A DNA stretch of 64,000 nt, taken from Larus michahellis (lineage: Eukaryota; Chordata; Aves; Charadriiformes; Laridae). A program made the translations under genes and the position numbers. The notes beneath the pieces are model-generated. The model was not told where the DNA came from, did not search any database, and saw only the letters and a program-made list of their open reading frames with translations. The stretch spans positions 3,534,001-3,598,000 of the forward strand of contig NC_133914.1 in assembly GCF_964199755.1 (NCBI RefSeq), written 5' to 3'. The number at the start of each line of letters is the position of its first letter. Position 1 is the stretch's first letter. Shown one piece after another: positions 48,531-60,715 of this stretch.

Positions 48531-49979
48531 TGTGACTGTGGGTACATGTACAGTACTAAGATCCTGGTTTCATAATACAGTTCTAGATTCAATGAATTTG
48601 TAGTCGGTTGTGACATCTGTTGTAATATGTTTCTTCTTTTTTCTTGCTGGGACAGTCCCAGTATATTTGCTCTGCTATCTACCCTTCTAATTGCAGGCAA
48701 ATTGGGAATTTGACCTGCAGTTTCTAATTAAGAGTTATGTCCTTCGGCATTCATTGACTTCATGAGGATTTTTCTGGAGCATCCCAATATCTCGTTTGGT
48801 TCTCCAGTAGCACTGCTAACAGGGTACGATCAGGATAGGCGTCTGATGACCTGCAAACTGAATAAGTGATGTTGAAAGCGGAGTTTTGTACGTAACAAGG
48901 TATAAGCCCAGTGTATGGCTACAGCTAACAGTATAAGAGCTATAAATTTAGGACCTGTTGAGGTCCTAAGCAAGCGCTTGGGAAAGTCACACCCTCCCTC
49001 TCTTTTGCCATACAAGCTTTTAGGGAACGCATTTGCTTTTATCGAGCTTTTACTTGGCTTCATTGTAGATGTTCACACCCCTTCTCAAGCACTGTAGCAG
49101 AGATGGCACTTAATAAATTAAGGTGGCTTTTTTAATAGTTGAAAGGGTACTTAGCACATGGTGATGCCTGGAAACAATTACACTGGGCTTGTTCTAGTTT
49201 GTTTTGCTGTGTGCCATTCCATTCCAGTGGGACCCTTGATATTTATTTTCTAATGTAGATGATATTTCATACAGAAATTCTGAGGGTGTTTTACTTGAAA
49301 GGAGAAGGATGCGATTGCCTTTCCTCCGATACCTGCCACAAAGGAAATGGACTTGTTTAGAAGCCTCTAAGGCCTGGCAGCTTCATCAGTGTGTGCCGTG
49401 CTGTATGTGCTGCATGTGTTTGTATAAGCTCTTAAATGCCCAGCAAGGTTTATTGCAAAGATAGACTCGGTGCAAACGCTGTCTTGCCTCACCTTGCCTG
49501 GTGGGCTCTGTGCAAGGCCAGGGATCTGCCAAGCAGCGCAGACTCCATTCCTTCAGGTTGTTTGGGATCCAGTTGGGCCGTACACCGGATCCAGATGTAG
49601 GAGACCTGCTCTGGTTTCATCCTGGAGGGAGGAACAGGGGATCTGGAGAACAGCTTACAATTACTCTGGTTTTCATAACCATTCACAGAGACAACAGGAA
49701 AGGAATTTGGTGAAAATACAGAACTTTTTCCCCTTTCCACATTAGTGTGGGCTGCCTGACAATCACAGTGGCTGGTGTTTCCTTTCCTGTACTATTTAAG
49801 TTAGGACTATTATTATTAATTATTAAATATAACTAGTCATACCTCTTCCAAGTTAGGCATGCACACTGTTGAAAGAAGCCTCTTTTCCTCTAGAGAGGGA
49901 TACAACGCAGGGAAAGTGTGCAGCTGAAATACCACTCCTCTCCCGGAGCAGAGCCTCATGTTCTTTCTTGTTTATGCAG

Positions 49980-50041
49980 GATGAGGCAGTAATTGTAAAG
50001 AAACCGATCAAACTAAATCTATTCCCTTGAAAAGATGAATG
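49980..50041 (+). other. Orphan candidate exon
   Basis: A strong acceptor ('ttctttcttgtttatgcag') and a consensus donor (GTGAGT at 50042) enclose 62 bases. In phase 0 they read DEAVIVKKPIKLNLFP then TGA at 50028-50030. An ATG near its end (gATGAATG) could also serve as a leader start. Two readings are open: an alternative 3' exon of RCAN3 fed by the internal donor at 43981, or a 5' leader exon of a downstream gene such as NCMAP. Neither can be decided from sequence alone. Confidence 0.45.
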
Positions 50042-53000
50042 GTGAGTAATCCTTCCTGAGATTTCAATCTCTGGTTTTAAGGAGCTGTGATATCTGCACG
50101 GGGTTTTAGTGTGATTGAGGCAGAAGGATTTAGCTGGAAGTGACTAATGTGGGTCTTTGTAGCTATGCAAAAAGAAATGTTGCTAAATAATCGGATCTTG
50201 AAACTCTTAATTCTTAAACTCTGGTGAGAAAGCCTCTGTGGTTTTGTTCTGTGGGGTTCAGCTTGTGGTTCGGTGTAGGAACCAGCCCATCATGAACACC
50301 AAACTGAAGGAGGCCCTGTGTTAGGAAAACACAAACGTTTCTTTAGGAGGTGATTATCTGTTTAGTGTGACGGTATGTGCTGGTTGGTTTCTTCTTTACC
50401 ATCTTCACTTGGACTTGAGCACCAACTTGTAAAATGGAACGTGTGGCTGTTGCTTTTTGGTGCAAGCGCTGAGGTGACTGGCACTGAGGCAAGTTTAGGT
50501 TTATGAATGCAAGTTTAGGGTTGTATGTGACATCTTCATCAGTGAGTCCCAAAGTGCTTTATGTGGTGACACTTGTGTACCTGAGCACTATTTGTATTTC
50601 TCCTCCAGAGCTGGGCTGTCACCTGGGGATGTGTTTGCTGCCCTTTCTCTGCCTCCTCCTGCCAGCTCAAATAAGCAAATCAGGAAAATGCACACATTTA
50701 CGGGTGTGATGTTCTGCTCCAGCATGGCAAAGGCAGAACTGCAGGGACCCAAATGCTGCCAAGTTCTGGTCTGCCGCTTTCTGGTTGTACGTGTGAACCC
50801 AATGCTCAGAGCATCCCTGTGGTAAGATGGTTTCAATTTTGATCTGTTATTTCACAGAGCGCAAAAATACATGGTGGGTCGGGTGGAATTAATGGTATCT
50901 CCTGCTTTCAGTGTGTCTTATTTTGTACTGAACAAGAGCATGTAAAGCCAAGTGCTGCATTTAGATACTAACACTCCTCATCTGGGCAGAAAGCACAGCC
51001 CCAGCCCAAGGGGATTTTGTACGTTTGCAGTGAGATGTAGCGTCAGGTATCAGGTTTCTTCGCATAACTGAGTTGCTGTACGTGGGTGAGGGAAACTAGA
51101 AATGCTTTTATAACTGGGTCTTGATGGGAAGAGTGTCCTGGCAGAAGAGCTGGCTATGAGCCGTCTCCCGTCTCACACTCCCTACTTTGGTGGTTGCTTT
51201 GGGACTTCTTTGCTTCCATGGGATCTGTCAAGGGCACTCCTCCACCACCGCCTTGTGAGTGACCCAAAAGGAAGTATTTCTCATGCAGAAGAAGCTGAAG
51301 AAGTAGATGAAGAAACTGCAGTAAGAGCTGCAAGATGAGGAAGCACCTAATTTTTAATCCCAGCTCCTCTGCAGGCTGCGTGTGCAGCCTGGGATGGGGC
51401 GGTCTCTTCAGGCTGCTGTCTTTTGTGAGTCCCAGCTAGTGGTGCTTTCTCTAAAGTAGCAGCTTCTGGAGATAAAGGATTGTGTGAGAATCTTACCTTT
51501 CTTTTTTTTTGTCTGTTTTTTTTTTTTTTTTCTTTCCTTCATGGCTGCAAAGGAAAAACTGTGATTTAAACACTAGAAAGAAACATCCCAGTGAATTTTG
51601 ATACTTACTCTAAATTTTGTGATTTTTAAGTGCGCTCTGGATTTTTGGAGTCAGCTCCTGATTTCTCTTTCTTCTGTTTGCTTATCTAACCCCAGCCGTG
51701 GGCTGGAGAAGTTCTGCTCCTCCCTTTGGAGGCTTAATTTAAAGGTGGCCAAGGAAGGTACCTGCTTGCCAGCTTCTCTCAGGAGTAGGTTCTCCAGCTT
51801 TGAAAACATTTCAAGTGCGGGACGAAATCTTTTGCCCTCTGGATCTTTCTTTTCATCTTTCCCTCTGGCAACCCCAGCGATAACACACCGGTGCTCCCTC
51901 TCCAAGCCCTTCCTCTGTCCACCAGTGATTCATTAATGAGCTTGTTTGCTTTAGCAGTGCCTTATCAGTGAAACAAAGGGTTCTGCAGAGGCTGCGATAC
52001 CCAGGCTCCACAGGCTCCACAGCTGCAGACACTCATGCGTTCAGAGTGGTCGGCACAAGTTTTGTCCCCCGGGCTACTGGAAGTGAAAGGCACCCGTGTT
52101 TGGAGGGTGGGAAAGGTGAGGTTCAGGGATGTGCTGGAGGAAGCTCAGTCCTGTGGAGCTGCAGGAGATGCTGATGTGGAGGGATGGAGCAGCTGCCGGC
52201 GCGTGCCCTGGAGGGGGATGCTGTGGGAGAGCCATGCTCTGTTCCCTGCGGGCTTCCAGAAGAAGCTGCCTGCTGGCATTGCCCAACTTCTTGCACAAAG
52301 GCGTGTGTGGGACCTGCAGCAAACCTTCTCTTGCTCCAGCCGGCACAAACCAAGTGTCTGAAACTCACCTTGCCAGGAGCCCCAGCTTTCTTAGAGCTGT
52401 CGCCAAAGAGAAACTGTAAACGTAATAGAAATTCTTGGCTCTATGCTCATGTCACTGGCTGTCTCCTCTCAGTTTCCAGGCCAAGGATGCCAGCCCAGAC
52501 CCCCACCCTGGACTTTGTTGCCCCCATGACACAGCAGAGTGGCATGTCTCAAACCCAGCAACACGTGGAAATCCCTTCTGATGAACGCATTAGGAAGCAT
52601 GCAGATAAACCTATCTTGTTACACAACCCAGTGGTAGCTGATTAACTGTTACTTGTAAAAGCCTTGAAAATAAGTTAGGAAGTCATCATCCCACCGCACA
52701 ATCTGTGCCAGCTCACACAAGGCCTGGTCTGAGGATTCACAGATTTAAATCACCAAGGAAGAATAATTTTTAGATGTGTTTACAGTCAAACCTCCACTCC
52801 AGGGAAGCTGGTCATCCGTGGAAGCCGGGTGGCTATGCGTGATGCACTCTGGTGTTCCCAGGAAATCTGCTGCAAACGTTTATGGATGATTACGTTGCTG
52901 CCTTCCCCTACAGAGGCAGGATTTTGAAACAGGCAAGTTTCATCCATATGTTTCGGGTTGCTTTATAACAGAAACAGAGATCTGCGGTGTTAGTTCTGGC

Positions 53001-53361
53001 TGCAGATGGGGAAGCTGAGATGCAGGAGGGGGGGATATTTCTTCTGCATGGCAGCTCAACAATTGTAAACCATGAATTGAGCCCAGACCGAGGGCTGCAG
53101 GTTTGTTAATGTGGTTCCCTGGTTTCCAGAGGGAGCAGCATCAGGCGTCAGACAGGGGACAGGTACCTCTTAGGAGTGTGATTTCCATGTGGAAAAAATG
53201 CAGACAGGGACTGCGGTCACACGCCTCTTCCCCACACATTAGTGGGAAATGCAGAATAAAGCCAACTAAGTACGGGTTAAAGGCAAGGATTCCTTTCCAG
53301 TTTGATCCTTTTGGTTCTACTAATGAGTAGACAAAACCACTTGTTCCATGCCTGGGGTGGA
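50042..53361. other. Intergenic or intronic sequence
   Basis: No recognised gene. T runs occur at about 51503-51531, and an MIR-like relic lies at 53001-53092. Overlapping open frames at 52035-52645 on both strands show no known domain. Confidence 0.45.
53001..53092 (-). repeat. MIR-like SINE relic
   Basis: 'tgcagatggggaagctgaga', a stretch 'catggcagctcaacaattgt', then 'aattgagcccagacc' parallels the complement of MIR ('cagatgaggaaactgaggc...gattcgaacccaggtc'). Confidence 0.5.
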
Positions 53362-53443
53362 TATGTTTGAGGTTCTTCTCAAAACTGGTGAGCTCTGGGT
53401 GAGCTTTAAGGCACCTTCCAACCCAGACCGTTCTGTGATTCTG
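53362..53443 (+). repeat. CR1 LINE 3' end fragment
   Basis: 'gctttaaggcaccttccaac' followed by 'ccagaccgttctgtgattct' is the extreme CR1 3' end. It is about 80 bases long and abuts the GC-rich island to its right. Confidence 0.8.
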
Positions 53444-53514
53444 TTACGAGCGGCTTCTTGTTTTTTAAACTGCTCAAATCTGACTTTTGTCTGCCCGAGC
53501 CTCTCCCGTATCAG

Positions 53515-53860
53515 ACCCCTCTCTCCCTCCCTCCGGCCCCGCCGCTCGCCGGGCTGCGAGCCGGGGCTCTGCCCGCGTCCCCCCCGCCCGGGGCCGGGCC
53601 GGGGAGGCGGCGCCGGGCGGGGCGGCCCTGGGGAACCACCTGCAGCGGCCGCCGGTACCGGCACCGCCGGGCAGCAGCGGGCAGCGCTCCCGGCCCGGCC
53701 GGGGAGGCGGCGGGGACGAGCTCGGCGGCAGCCCCGGCCCCGGCGGCGGAGGCGGGGGGGGACCTGGCGGGGGAGGCGGGGGGACACTCGGTGTCCGCCG
53801 CCGCTGCGGGAGAGCCCGGCCCGGCGATGAGCTCCTGAAGCCCCGCAGCATCCTCCCGTG
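53515..53860 (+). promoter_or_regulatory. Small CpG island with possible first exon
   Basis: An abrupt, very GC-rich block of about 345 bases ends at 'catcctccc' with donor GTGAGT at 53860. It has long G tracts and many CpGs. By synteny the next gene should be NCMAP, whose first exon is noncoding in mammals, so this may be its promoter and exon 1. That is inference: no NCMAP coding exon (a single-pass protein with a run of Val and Ile) was found before the window's end. The 124-160 codon frames through it on both strands are composition artefacts. Confidence 0.45.
53738..53784 (+). other. G-quadruplex-prone tract
   Basis: The plus strand carries many G runs close together, including an eight- to nine-base run near 53753-53761 and runs of five and six just after. 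This satisfies the four-run G-quadruplex pattern. Confidence 0.55.
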
Positions 53861-56800
53861 AGTAGGGTAGAAATCTTGCCGGGGGTTCGCTATACTTACA
53901 TATTTCCGATTGCTATAAATTTAACTTTTCTCTCTAAAACTCTTAAGTTATTTTCCGCTGCCGGTGGGACGGCTGTGAATCGTCGTTTCAGTGGGGTTAC
54001 TCCGGGTTTATGTGCGAGTGGTTGTATATAAATGCCTCTACGTGCAGCAAAGTTCTTTATCGGTAACTAAACCAGAAAGAAATACAGAGCAGATGTCCTC
54101 GTGCGATTTTCTGCTAAACTGGTGCTTCAGCTGTTGTTTCACTAATTAAGGTACGGGGACTGGAACGGAGCTGGCAAGTTGTTTCCTCCCCAGAGAGACG
54201 TGTTGCACGGCTGGAGAAAGATCGTTCTCTCGTTAGCAGTGTCCTTCCATCACCGGGAATATGCTGAACCTCCTGTCCTGACTTCTTCAACCCCAGCACT
54301 ATGAATAAGGTTTTGTTGGTGGTTTGGGGTTTTTTTGTGTTTGGTTTGGTTGTGTGGTTTTTTTTTTTTTCTTTAAATCTGCTGAGCAGTGTGCTAGAAA
54401 GGGCTGGCAGACTAATATTTAACATGAAAAGCACTAGAAAGCTCGGAGCATTGTGTTACAGTTCGCTGAACGTTGCCAGCACGGAACAAAACTCCACTGC
54501 TTTCATTATTTGGGAACAGGCTGAAGTTGCTGACAGGTTTGAACTGCAATTTCTGGTTTTGCATGGTAATTAATGTATTTAATACCCCAGGAAGCCCTTG
54601 CTAAAGGAAGCGTGGCATTTTGTAAACAAACTTCACTAATGTGATATGTTGTGCTGGGTGGAGTGTTTGGGCAGGAGGGTTTGATTTAGTGATTAGGAGG
54701 CAGAAGACAAAGGCAGTGCAGTAATCGGGGAGTTCGTGGCCCCGTGAGAATTACTGTCGTGCTGATGGACAGTAGCTGGGCTGTGGATGCAGGTTTAGAC
54801 ACTGAGGGCTTGCCAAGAGCTTTGCCAGGTTCTGCTGGAGGACAGGGTGTAAGCGTAGAGTATCACACTGCCTGCGTGTTTGTCTCCACACCGTTCCTGA
54901 GAGAAATGTGCCTCATTGATTCAACAAGTTTGCATATGCAGAACTTGGAGAAATCTTCGCTGTTTGTGAAGTGAAAGGGGTTGCCTTCTACCTTGCATAC
55001 AGAATTCTATGCATTTTTTTTTAACACGGAAAAAATGTAAGGATATGGGATTTGCAAAGGTTCGTACAACAGCATTTTTCTGGTAGATGAACAGCTTGAA
55101 TGGCAGAAAATGCAGTCCGGGAACTGGGGAGCACGTTGTACCGCATGTGTGAGCTGCAGGCAGAGGACAACAGTCCTAAACCTCCACAACTGGCAGTAGA
55201 CTTGTCTCCCTTGTTGGCAGTCATTCATGAGAAGGTTTCCTCTCCAGCCCTGCTCCTATCTGTCTACCGAAAGCATGACTTTTATTAGTTATGCTAAATT
55301 CTTCTTCTGACGGCAATAAACGGTGAATCAGTCGGGATTTGGTGCACAAAGGAGCTGGAGCAGCCCGTGAGTGATACACCGAGTGCCTACAGTGGGCTTA
55401 GCTGTGCTCGGGGGGGTAAATCCGTGGCTGCTGAATGCCCTGGAGGGTGCTGGCACCTGCCCCGGGGTGATAACCCCAGCAGGGCATACCTCTCGCACTG
55501 GGTTCTCATGCCCCGGCACCAGGCTGGGATCAGCATCGCTGTGTTTGGAGGGGGCTTGGTGGGGGCCGGCAGGTGAGCCTGGACCTGGCCTATTGTCGGA
55601 CATGTGGTAGAGGGGGGAAAAAATGTGGCAGGGATGAGTGTGCTGCTTTTACTGAGAGTCACAGAAACCAGGAAACGCAAATGAAAAACCTATAGGGCTC
55701 ATTAGGCATAGATGATATGAGGCGTGAATGGAGATCACAGAGGAGGGAAGCAAGAAAAAAAAAACGCTTCTGGGAGGTCCGAGTCATCCAGTTTCCCACT
55801 GACATACACCGCTTAATGTTTTTACAATGACCTCCATGGAGCTACAAAGTTAGAAGGTAATTCCAGGGGACCTTGAGTCACGGTTCTTCCTTGCCATCAT
55901 CTGCTTGGGACCGGCTACCAGGGCAGCCCCGTGCCCAGCTTCGAGCTTGATGGTGCCGTTGCTTCAAGCGCCAGTGAGTGGGCAAAGGAAAGGGGCTCTG
56001 CCTTGATCACAACCCCTCATTTGGATGGAGACCACCCCCTGGACCAAACACATACCTCGATTCATCCCACGTAACCGCTCAGCTGCATGCTTGCAAAGAG
56101 GTGGCTTTTGGTGGGATTTGGCAGGTGATTTTTGGTGGGGATCAGACTGGAGAGAGTGAAATGAGCCCGTGGATGATCACAGCAGTTCTGGGGGCTTGGG
56201 CAGCCCATCATCTGCTGTGCTGACCCAAAGCCTTGCGTGCTGCATAGTTGTTTCGCGCTTCTGCTCGGAGCAGGACAGAAACCCAAATAATAACTTGGAA
56301 AGACAAAGTTTCCTATTTACTTATTAATCTGTAATGGAAGTCTGAAAACTCTTGACCTAGCAAACGTATTTGTCTTCAGAAAAGGGAAACGAACACCCGT
56401 CTGCCAGCAAACAGGTGCCGTGTTGATTCATGCGCTACGGTTTGTGCTGATAAATGCGGAGAACCGTTGCCCGCCATGAAAGGCGGCTCAGGGTGCAAAC
56501 TCATTCCAGCCCGCCGTGGGGCACAGTGCGAGTGGGAATCTCGGTACGAGGTAAATGCAGAAGTAGCTGTTCCCGTCTCTCTGGGTCTGCTGGACATGGC
56601 GAGGGCTGCCTGAAGGCACATCTGGGATTGCCTTCCTCCTTGGATTCATTCCATCTATGTGCCATTGGGTAAGAGGCTTGCCCACAGGCAACGAAGGGTT
56701 CGGAGAACAGAAGGGACTGGCCAGGGAGGTGTGTGATGGTATGGGAACTGGGAGAAGTGGTTTTCCAGCCTGGGATCCCAGTCCTGGTTTGGGGCAAATC

Positions 56801-57699
56801 ATTCACAAATGATACTGGACTCCAGCCACGGTTTGGCTGGGCTAGGAAGGAAGGTGGAGGACAGGCTGTAGATTTCAATGCATTTGGCTTGTGTGTCTCC
56901 TTTTTTTGGATAGTTGCTGTCCTTGTGAGTCTTAATTTGCCCCAAGTAACACCTTTTTCCTTCTCTTGTCACAAGTGGCTGACGGTATTTTAGCAGTTCT
57001 TTGCTTTGAAAGGCAAGTTCCCCATATGTCTAGGCAAAGCACGAGATGTTTTTGCTGGGTTTCCCCTCTTCTCTTGTGGCTGCGCCCTTCACGAGAGGTC
57101 ACTGATACCTGGGTGTGTACAACACGGTTAGACAAATACATTTTGGTGTCTCTAAAAACCTCATTCTTCATTGTCAGAACCCCCACGGAAAGCTGCTTTG
57201 CTGCACACATGTAACTCAGCCAGCCCTTTACAGTGAAGGGATGCAAACTGGCCAGACAAGATATAAAAACTCCCTGAACTCTGGGAAACTTTGGAATTGG
57301 ATCTGATTCCAGATCTGCATGCCACAGCAGGAGCCCAGATCTGCCCTGTGCTACTGACGTGAATTAATTTCATGCTGTTCTCCAGCTGGATACGATGCTT
57401 TGACATTGTTTTTGTGGTTTCTGTCGGTCCTGTTCCAGTAACAGAAAATGGGCCATGGAGTTCCTCTTCTCTGAATTGCCCGTGAGAACTGGGCTGGGCG
57501 ACATCTGTCCTGCGGTGCTTTGCAGTGGCAAGTAAAAGCCGGGCAGGCAACACGGCGGGGGGACCAGAATCCTGGGAGACAGGCCGTGCTTCCCGCTGCA
57601 GGTAGGGCAGTGCCAGGGCTGGTGGTGGGATGCTGAGCTCTGAGCCCCTCGTGGGGAGAAAACTCTTGTATCGCTCTGTGAGGATGTGGGAACATATTT
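53861..57699. other. Non-coding sequence after the 53.5 kb island
   Basis: No exon or gene was recognised. T run near 54360. Open frames around 55.3-56.8 kb on both strands lack any family pattern. Confidence 0.45.
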
Positions 57700-57992
57700 T
57701 GTAGAATAGCAGAATGATTTGGGTTAGAAGGGACCTTAAAGGCCACCCAGTGGCACCCCCTGCCCTGGGCAGGGACACCTCCCACCAGCCCAGGCTGCTC
57801 CAAGCCCCGTCCAACCTGGCCTTGAACCCCTCCAGGGATGGGGCAGCCACAGCTTCTCTGGGCAACCTGGGCCAGGGGCTCACCGCCCTCACAGCCAAGA
57901 ATTTCTTCCTCAGATCTCATCTAAATCTCCCCTCTTCCAGTTTAAAACCATTCCCCCTCATCCCATCGCTCAACTCCCTGATCAAGAGTAAA
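57700..57992 (-). repeat. CR1 LINE 3' fragment, antisense
   Basis: The plus strand reads 'cagaatgatttgggttagaa', 'gggcagggacacctcccacc', 'gtccaacctggccttgaacc', 'aagaatttcttcctcagatc' and 'gtttaaaaccattccccctc'. This is the complement of the CR1 3' end, about 290 bases, little diverged. The long minus-strand open frames at 57161-57920 begin inside it. Confidence 0.95.
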
Positions 57993-60583
57993 TGCTGCAA
58001 TTGCCACGCTCAGAGTTTGTGTCTTCATCCCCTCTCTCCTGCTTTGGAGCATTTATGGGTTGTTCCTGGAGTAAAGCAGATGCCCTGATGGAAAATCCAG
58101 GTGAGAGAGGATTTCTACACCAGTGTGATCTCCTGAACTGCTCCAGCCTTTCAGTAAATTGCAGATCCAGCAAGTTACAGAGCCTGGTAATCGCTTCTGC
58201 AAAAACATTGCTGAATCTGAGATGGTTGGTTTTTTTTTTTAAATTCTCTTCTATAGGAACCTGAAAAACTGTAGGGAGTTTTCCAGAGATATTGCTGAAG
58301 AACTGAAATGAGTCTTGCACCAACCTTTTCGAGAGCAGTACGTGCACAAAGCCGGGTCACTTTTCTCCTGCAGGAACAGAGGCAGACAGTCCTCAAGGGC
58401 AAGCTGCTTTCTTGTGGTTTGTTTGCCCAGATCTACTGAATTTGCCACCAAACATGCACTTTGCTGGGATTTCTTTGAACAGCGGAGACGAATTGTCGGG
58501 TACGGTGATTTGAGGGCTGCGTGATGCGATGCCACTGACCGCTGCCAGCCTCTGACCGAGGGCTCAGCGCAGATTCATTTTCTCACTTTCCATCCAAGTG
58601 CACACCTTGATGGTTTCTCGAATTTGTCACCTTGAGTCTCATTCACCCTCCTCCGTGAGTCACTCCTGCCTCGAGATCTGCACAGGTGCCTGGAGACATT
58701 TTTCTTCTTTCTGAATCAGGTGTTGGGTTTTTTTCCCAGGTAATATTTAACCGCTAATTACACATCCTTCCCTCCTGTGCCCCTCACCTGAGCGCTCCCA
58801 GGAACATACGCGGTGCCTGGGACCTCATCAGCGTGCAGTGGGTTGAGCACCTTATTGCGAGCCCAGAGACTGGCTGTGCGGTGTTTTGGGAGCCCATGTG
58901 GTGTCTGGGGAGCCCACGTGGGCTCGGGGCTCCTGCGGTGGCTTGTACCTCCTGTAGCAGCCGTCGCTTTTCAGTGCTGGTGGATTTTCTTCGCCCGTTG
59001 CGGTGATGAGTCTTGTAACCCACCAGGCTGCATTTTTTCGTTCCTAAATCGCGGGTTAATTATGCTGCTAGGCACTGGTGGGAGCTGCCGCTCAGAAATA
59101 CGGTTCTGCTGATATTTCTGTGCACGGAAGGGGCTTCCAGCTCCCGCTACATCCAATGAGCTGGGAATCAGCCTCAGGCATTGTTCTGTGCTACAGGTTG
59201 ACTGTCCCTCGTGTCCCTCATGTTGATTTTCCTGGCTGAATTGTGTGCATATGAGCTGCCCCTAGCACATAAGCCACATTGCTGGGATGCCGTGGGATAT
59301 CTCTACCGATCTGCTGTAAAACGTCATACAGAAGTGCATCCCATCCTTTCCAGAAAGCGTGGGACTCACTGCACAGGGGAGGTATCCCGGCTTTCCAGAT
59401 GTGCTGCCCATTCTCTGAGCAACTGAATCTGTGCAGCGATGGCGGGAATAGAGCATGTCCAGATGCCACAAGGGATAGAAAACCCTTGATATCTGCTCAG
59501 ACAAAGCCTTCTGGTGGAAGAGCACATCCAAGGAAAAATATGATGTATGGTCTTCTTGACACAGTGCAGGGAACTGTGAGCTACCTCCGGCCCCTGTGGA
59601 GGAGCACATCACCTGCATGTCACGCTGCGCTGTTAGAAAGGGCTTTTCCACAAAACCAAGAGACATTACGGACACTGCCTGAGCCTTGGAGGCCACCTCA
59701 TGGACCTGGAAATCGGTGGGCTCAGTCTGTGAGTTATTTTGCTCGAAGTCTCGAGACGTGGTTGTGTGTTCTGGGAGAGGAAGGAATCCCTCCTCCAAAA
59801 AAAGAGGCCAGGCAGCGTACTGCACCTTTGCCTTTTCTTAGAGCAAGGTGGATCCCGTGAGACTTCTTATTTGCCAGCTCTTGATTACACCGCTCCTGGT
59901 TGGTTACTTTAGCATCTCGTGTGTGTACAGTCATAAATTAAAAATGTAGAATAAGAGCCTTCTAATAATAATTAAAAAAAGCTGCCCACAAAGGAAAACC
60001 TCTAGCATTCCTTTCAGGAATAAGCTGCAAAATTGCTCCCAGGTCTCTCTTGATATCTGCTATGTGCATCACATGTAAATGGTGGTTTTGTTTTAAAATG
60101 TTATTTCCTTTCCTCTTAAATTAATAACTTCAGATCTAAATAATAATGAAGTAACTCGGTCTTCTGCAAACACAACCATTGGTCCAAATGATTAGTTATA
60201 AATGTCCTTTAAAGAGCCTTACTATAGAATCACAGCACGTTAAACAGACCATTTTCTTTTGGATGATGTATTAGTTTAAAATTTCAGTTTTGTGTAGCGT
60301 TTCTGGATGGAGGGGGTTTTATTGCATCCCGGCTTCCATGGGTCTGCCTGGAAATTTAGACAAGTAATAAAGTGGGCCCAGGATGGGAAATCCCAGACAA
60401 CCGGCCGGAGCTAGTGGGAAGCTGCAGATGACACGTACGATATTTGTCAGTGAAAGAGGGGGAGTCGGGGGGTTTAAAAAACATAAACTTCAACAACAGG
60501 CATCTGACCTCGGCCTGACAGACCCCACTGAACAGCTCGGGAACGGGAGGTTACATCTGAGCTGCAGGAACCTCAGCCACCAG

Positions 60584-60600
60584 CGTGGTGGTGGTGGTGG
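60584..60600 (+). repeat. (GTG)n microsatellite
   Basis: About five to six GTG units in a row. Short. Confidence 0.7.
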
Positions 60601-60627
60601 TACGGTGGGGTTTTTTCCATTTGAAGT

Positions 60628-60715
60628 TCAAATCCTGGTTCTGACATGTATTTCACAAGTCTTCTAATCTGCGTGTGCCTTAGATCCTGGCCTGTAACCA
60701 GTGGGAAAATACCTC
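60628..60715 (+). repeat. MIR-like SINE relic
   Basis: 'caaatcctggttctgacatg', then 'cacaagtcttctaatctgcg' and 'tgtgccttag', and a final 'agtgggaaaatacc', tracks the sense MIR core. Confidence 0.45.

Larger units (their letters stand above)
46401..49979. other. Intergenic or intronic sequence after RCAN3
   Basis: No gene was recognised. It includes a CTCF-like 'ccagcagagggaagc' at 46577-46591 and an MIR-like relic at about 48465-48530. A minus-strand 126-codon frame at 47550-47930 has no family resemblance. If exon 5 of RCAN3 can splice to 49980, this would be intron in that isoform. Confidence 0.45.

Noticed and set aside
51276-51338. Small exon-like stretch after 'tttctcatgcag' with an acidic frame
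   Set aside because: The donor (GTAAGA) is acceptable but the frame has stops in the alternative phases, and there is no partner exon. Probably chance.
52184-52645. 153-codon plus frame as a gene
   Set aside because: No recognised domain, several overlapping frames on both strands, and no splice or promoter context. Its second half (TPTLDFVAPMTQQSG) was looked at but could not be tied to a family.
53320-53861. Several 124-160 codon proline/glycine/arginine-rich frames on both strands
   Set aside because: They exist in several frames at once because the DNA is extremely GC-rich and lacks stop codons. No protein family pattern.
57161-57920. Minus-strand open frames of 245 and 189 codons
   Set aside because: Both start inside the antisense CR1 copy and run on into unrelated sequence. 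They have no domain and are best explained as repeat-derived chance frames.
60223-60245. 'atagaatcacagcacg' as the start of another CR1 insertion
   Set aside because: Only about 13 bases match the octamer tail and the CR1 body does not follow.
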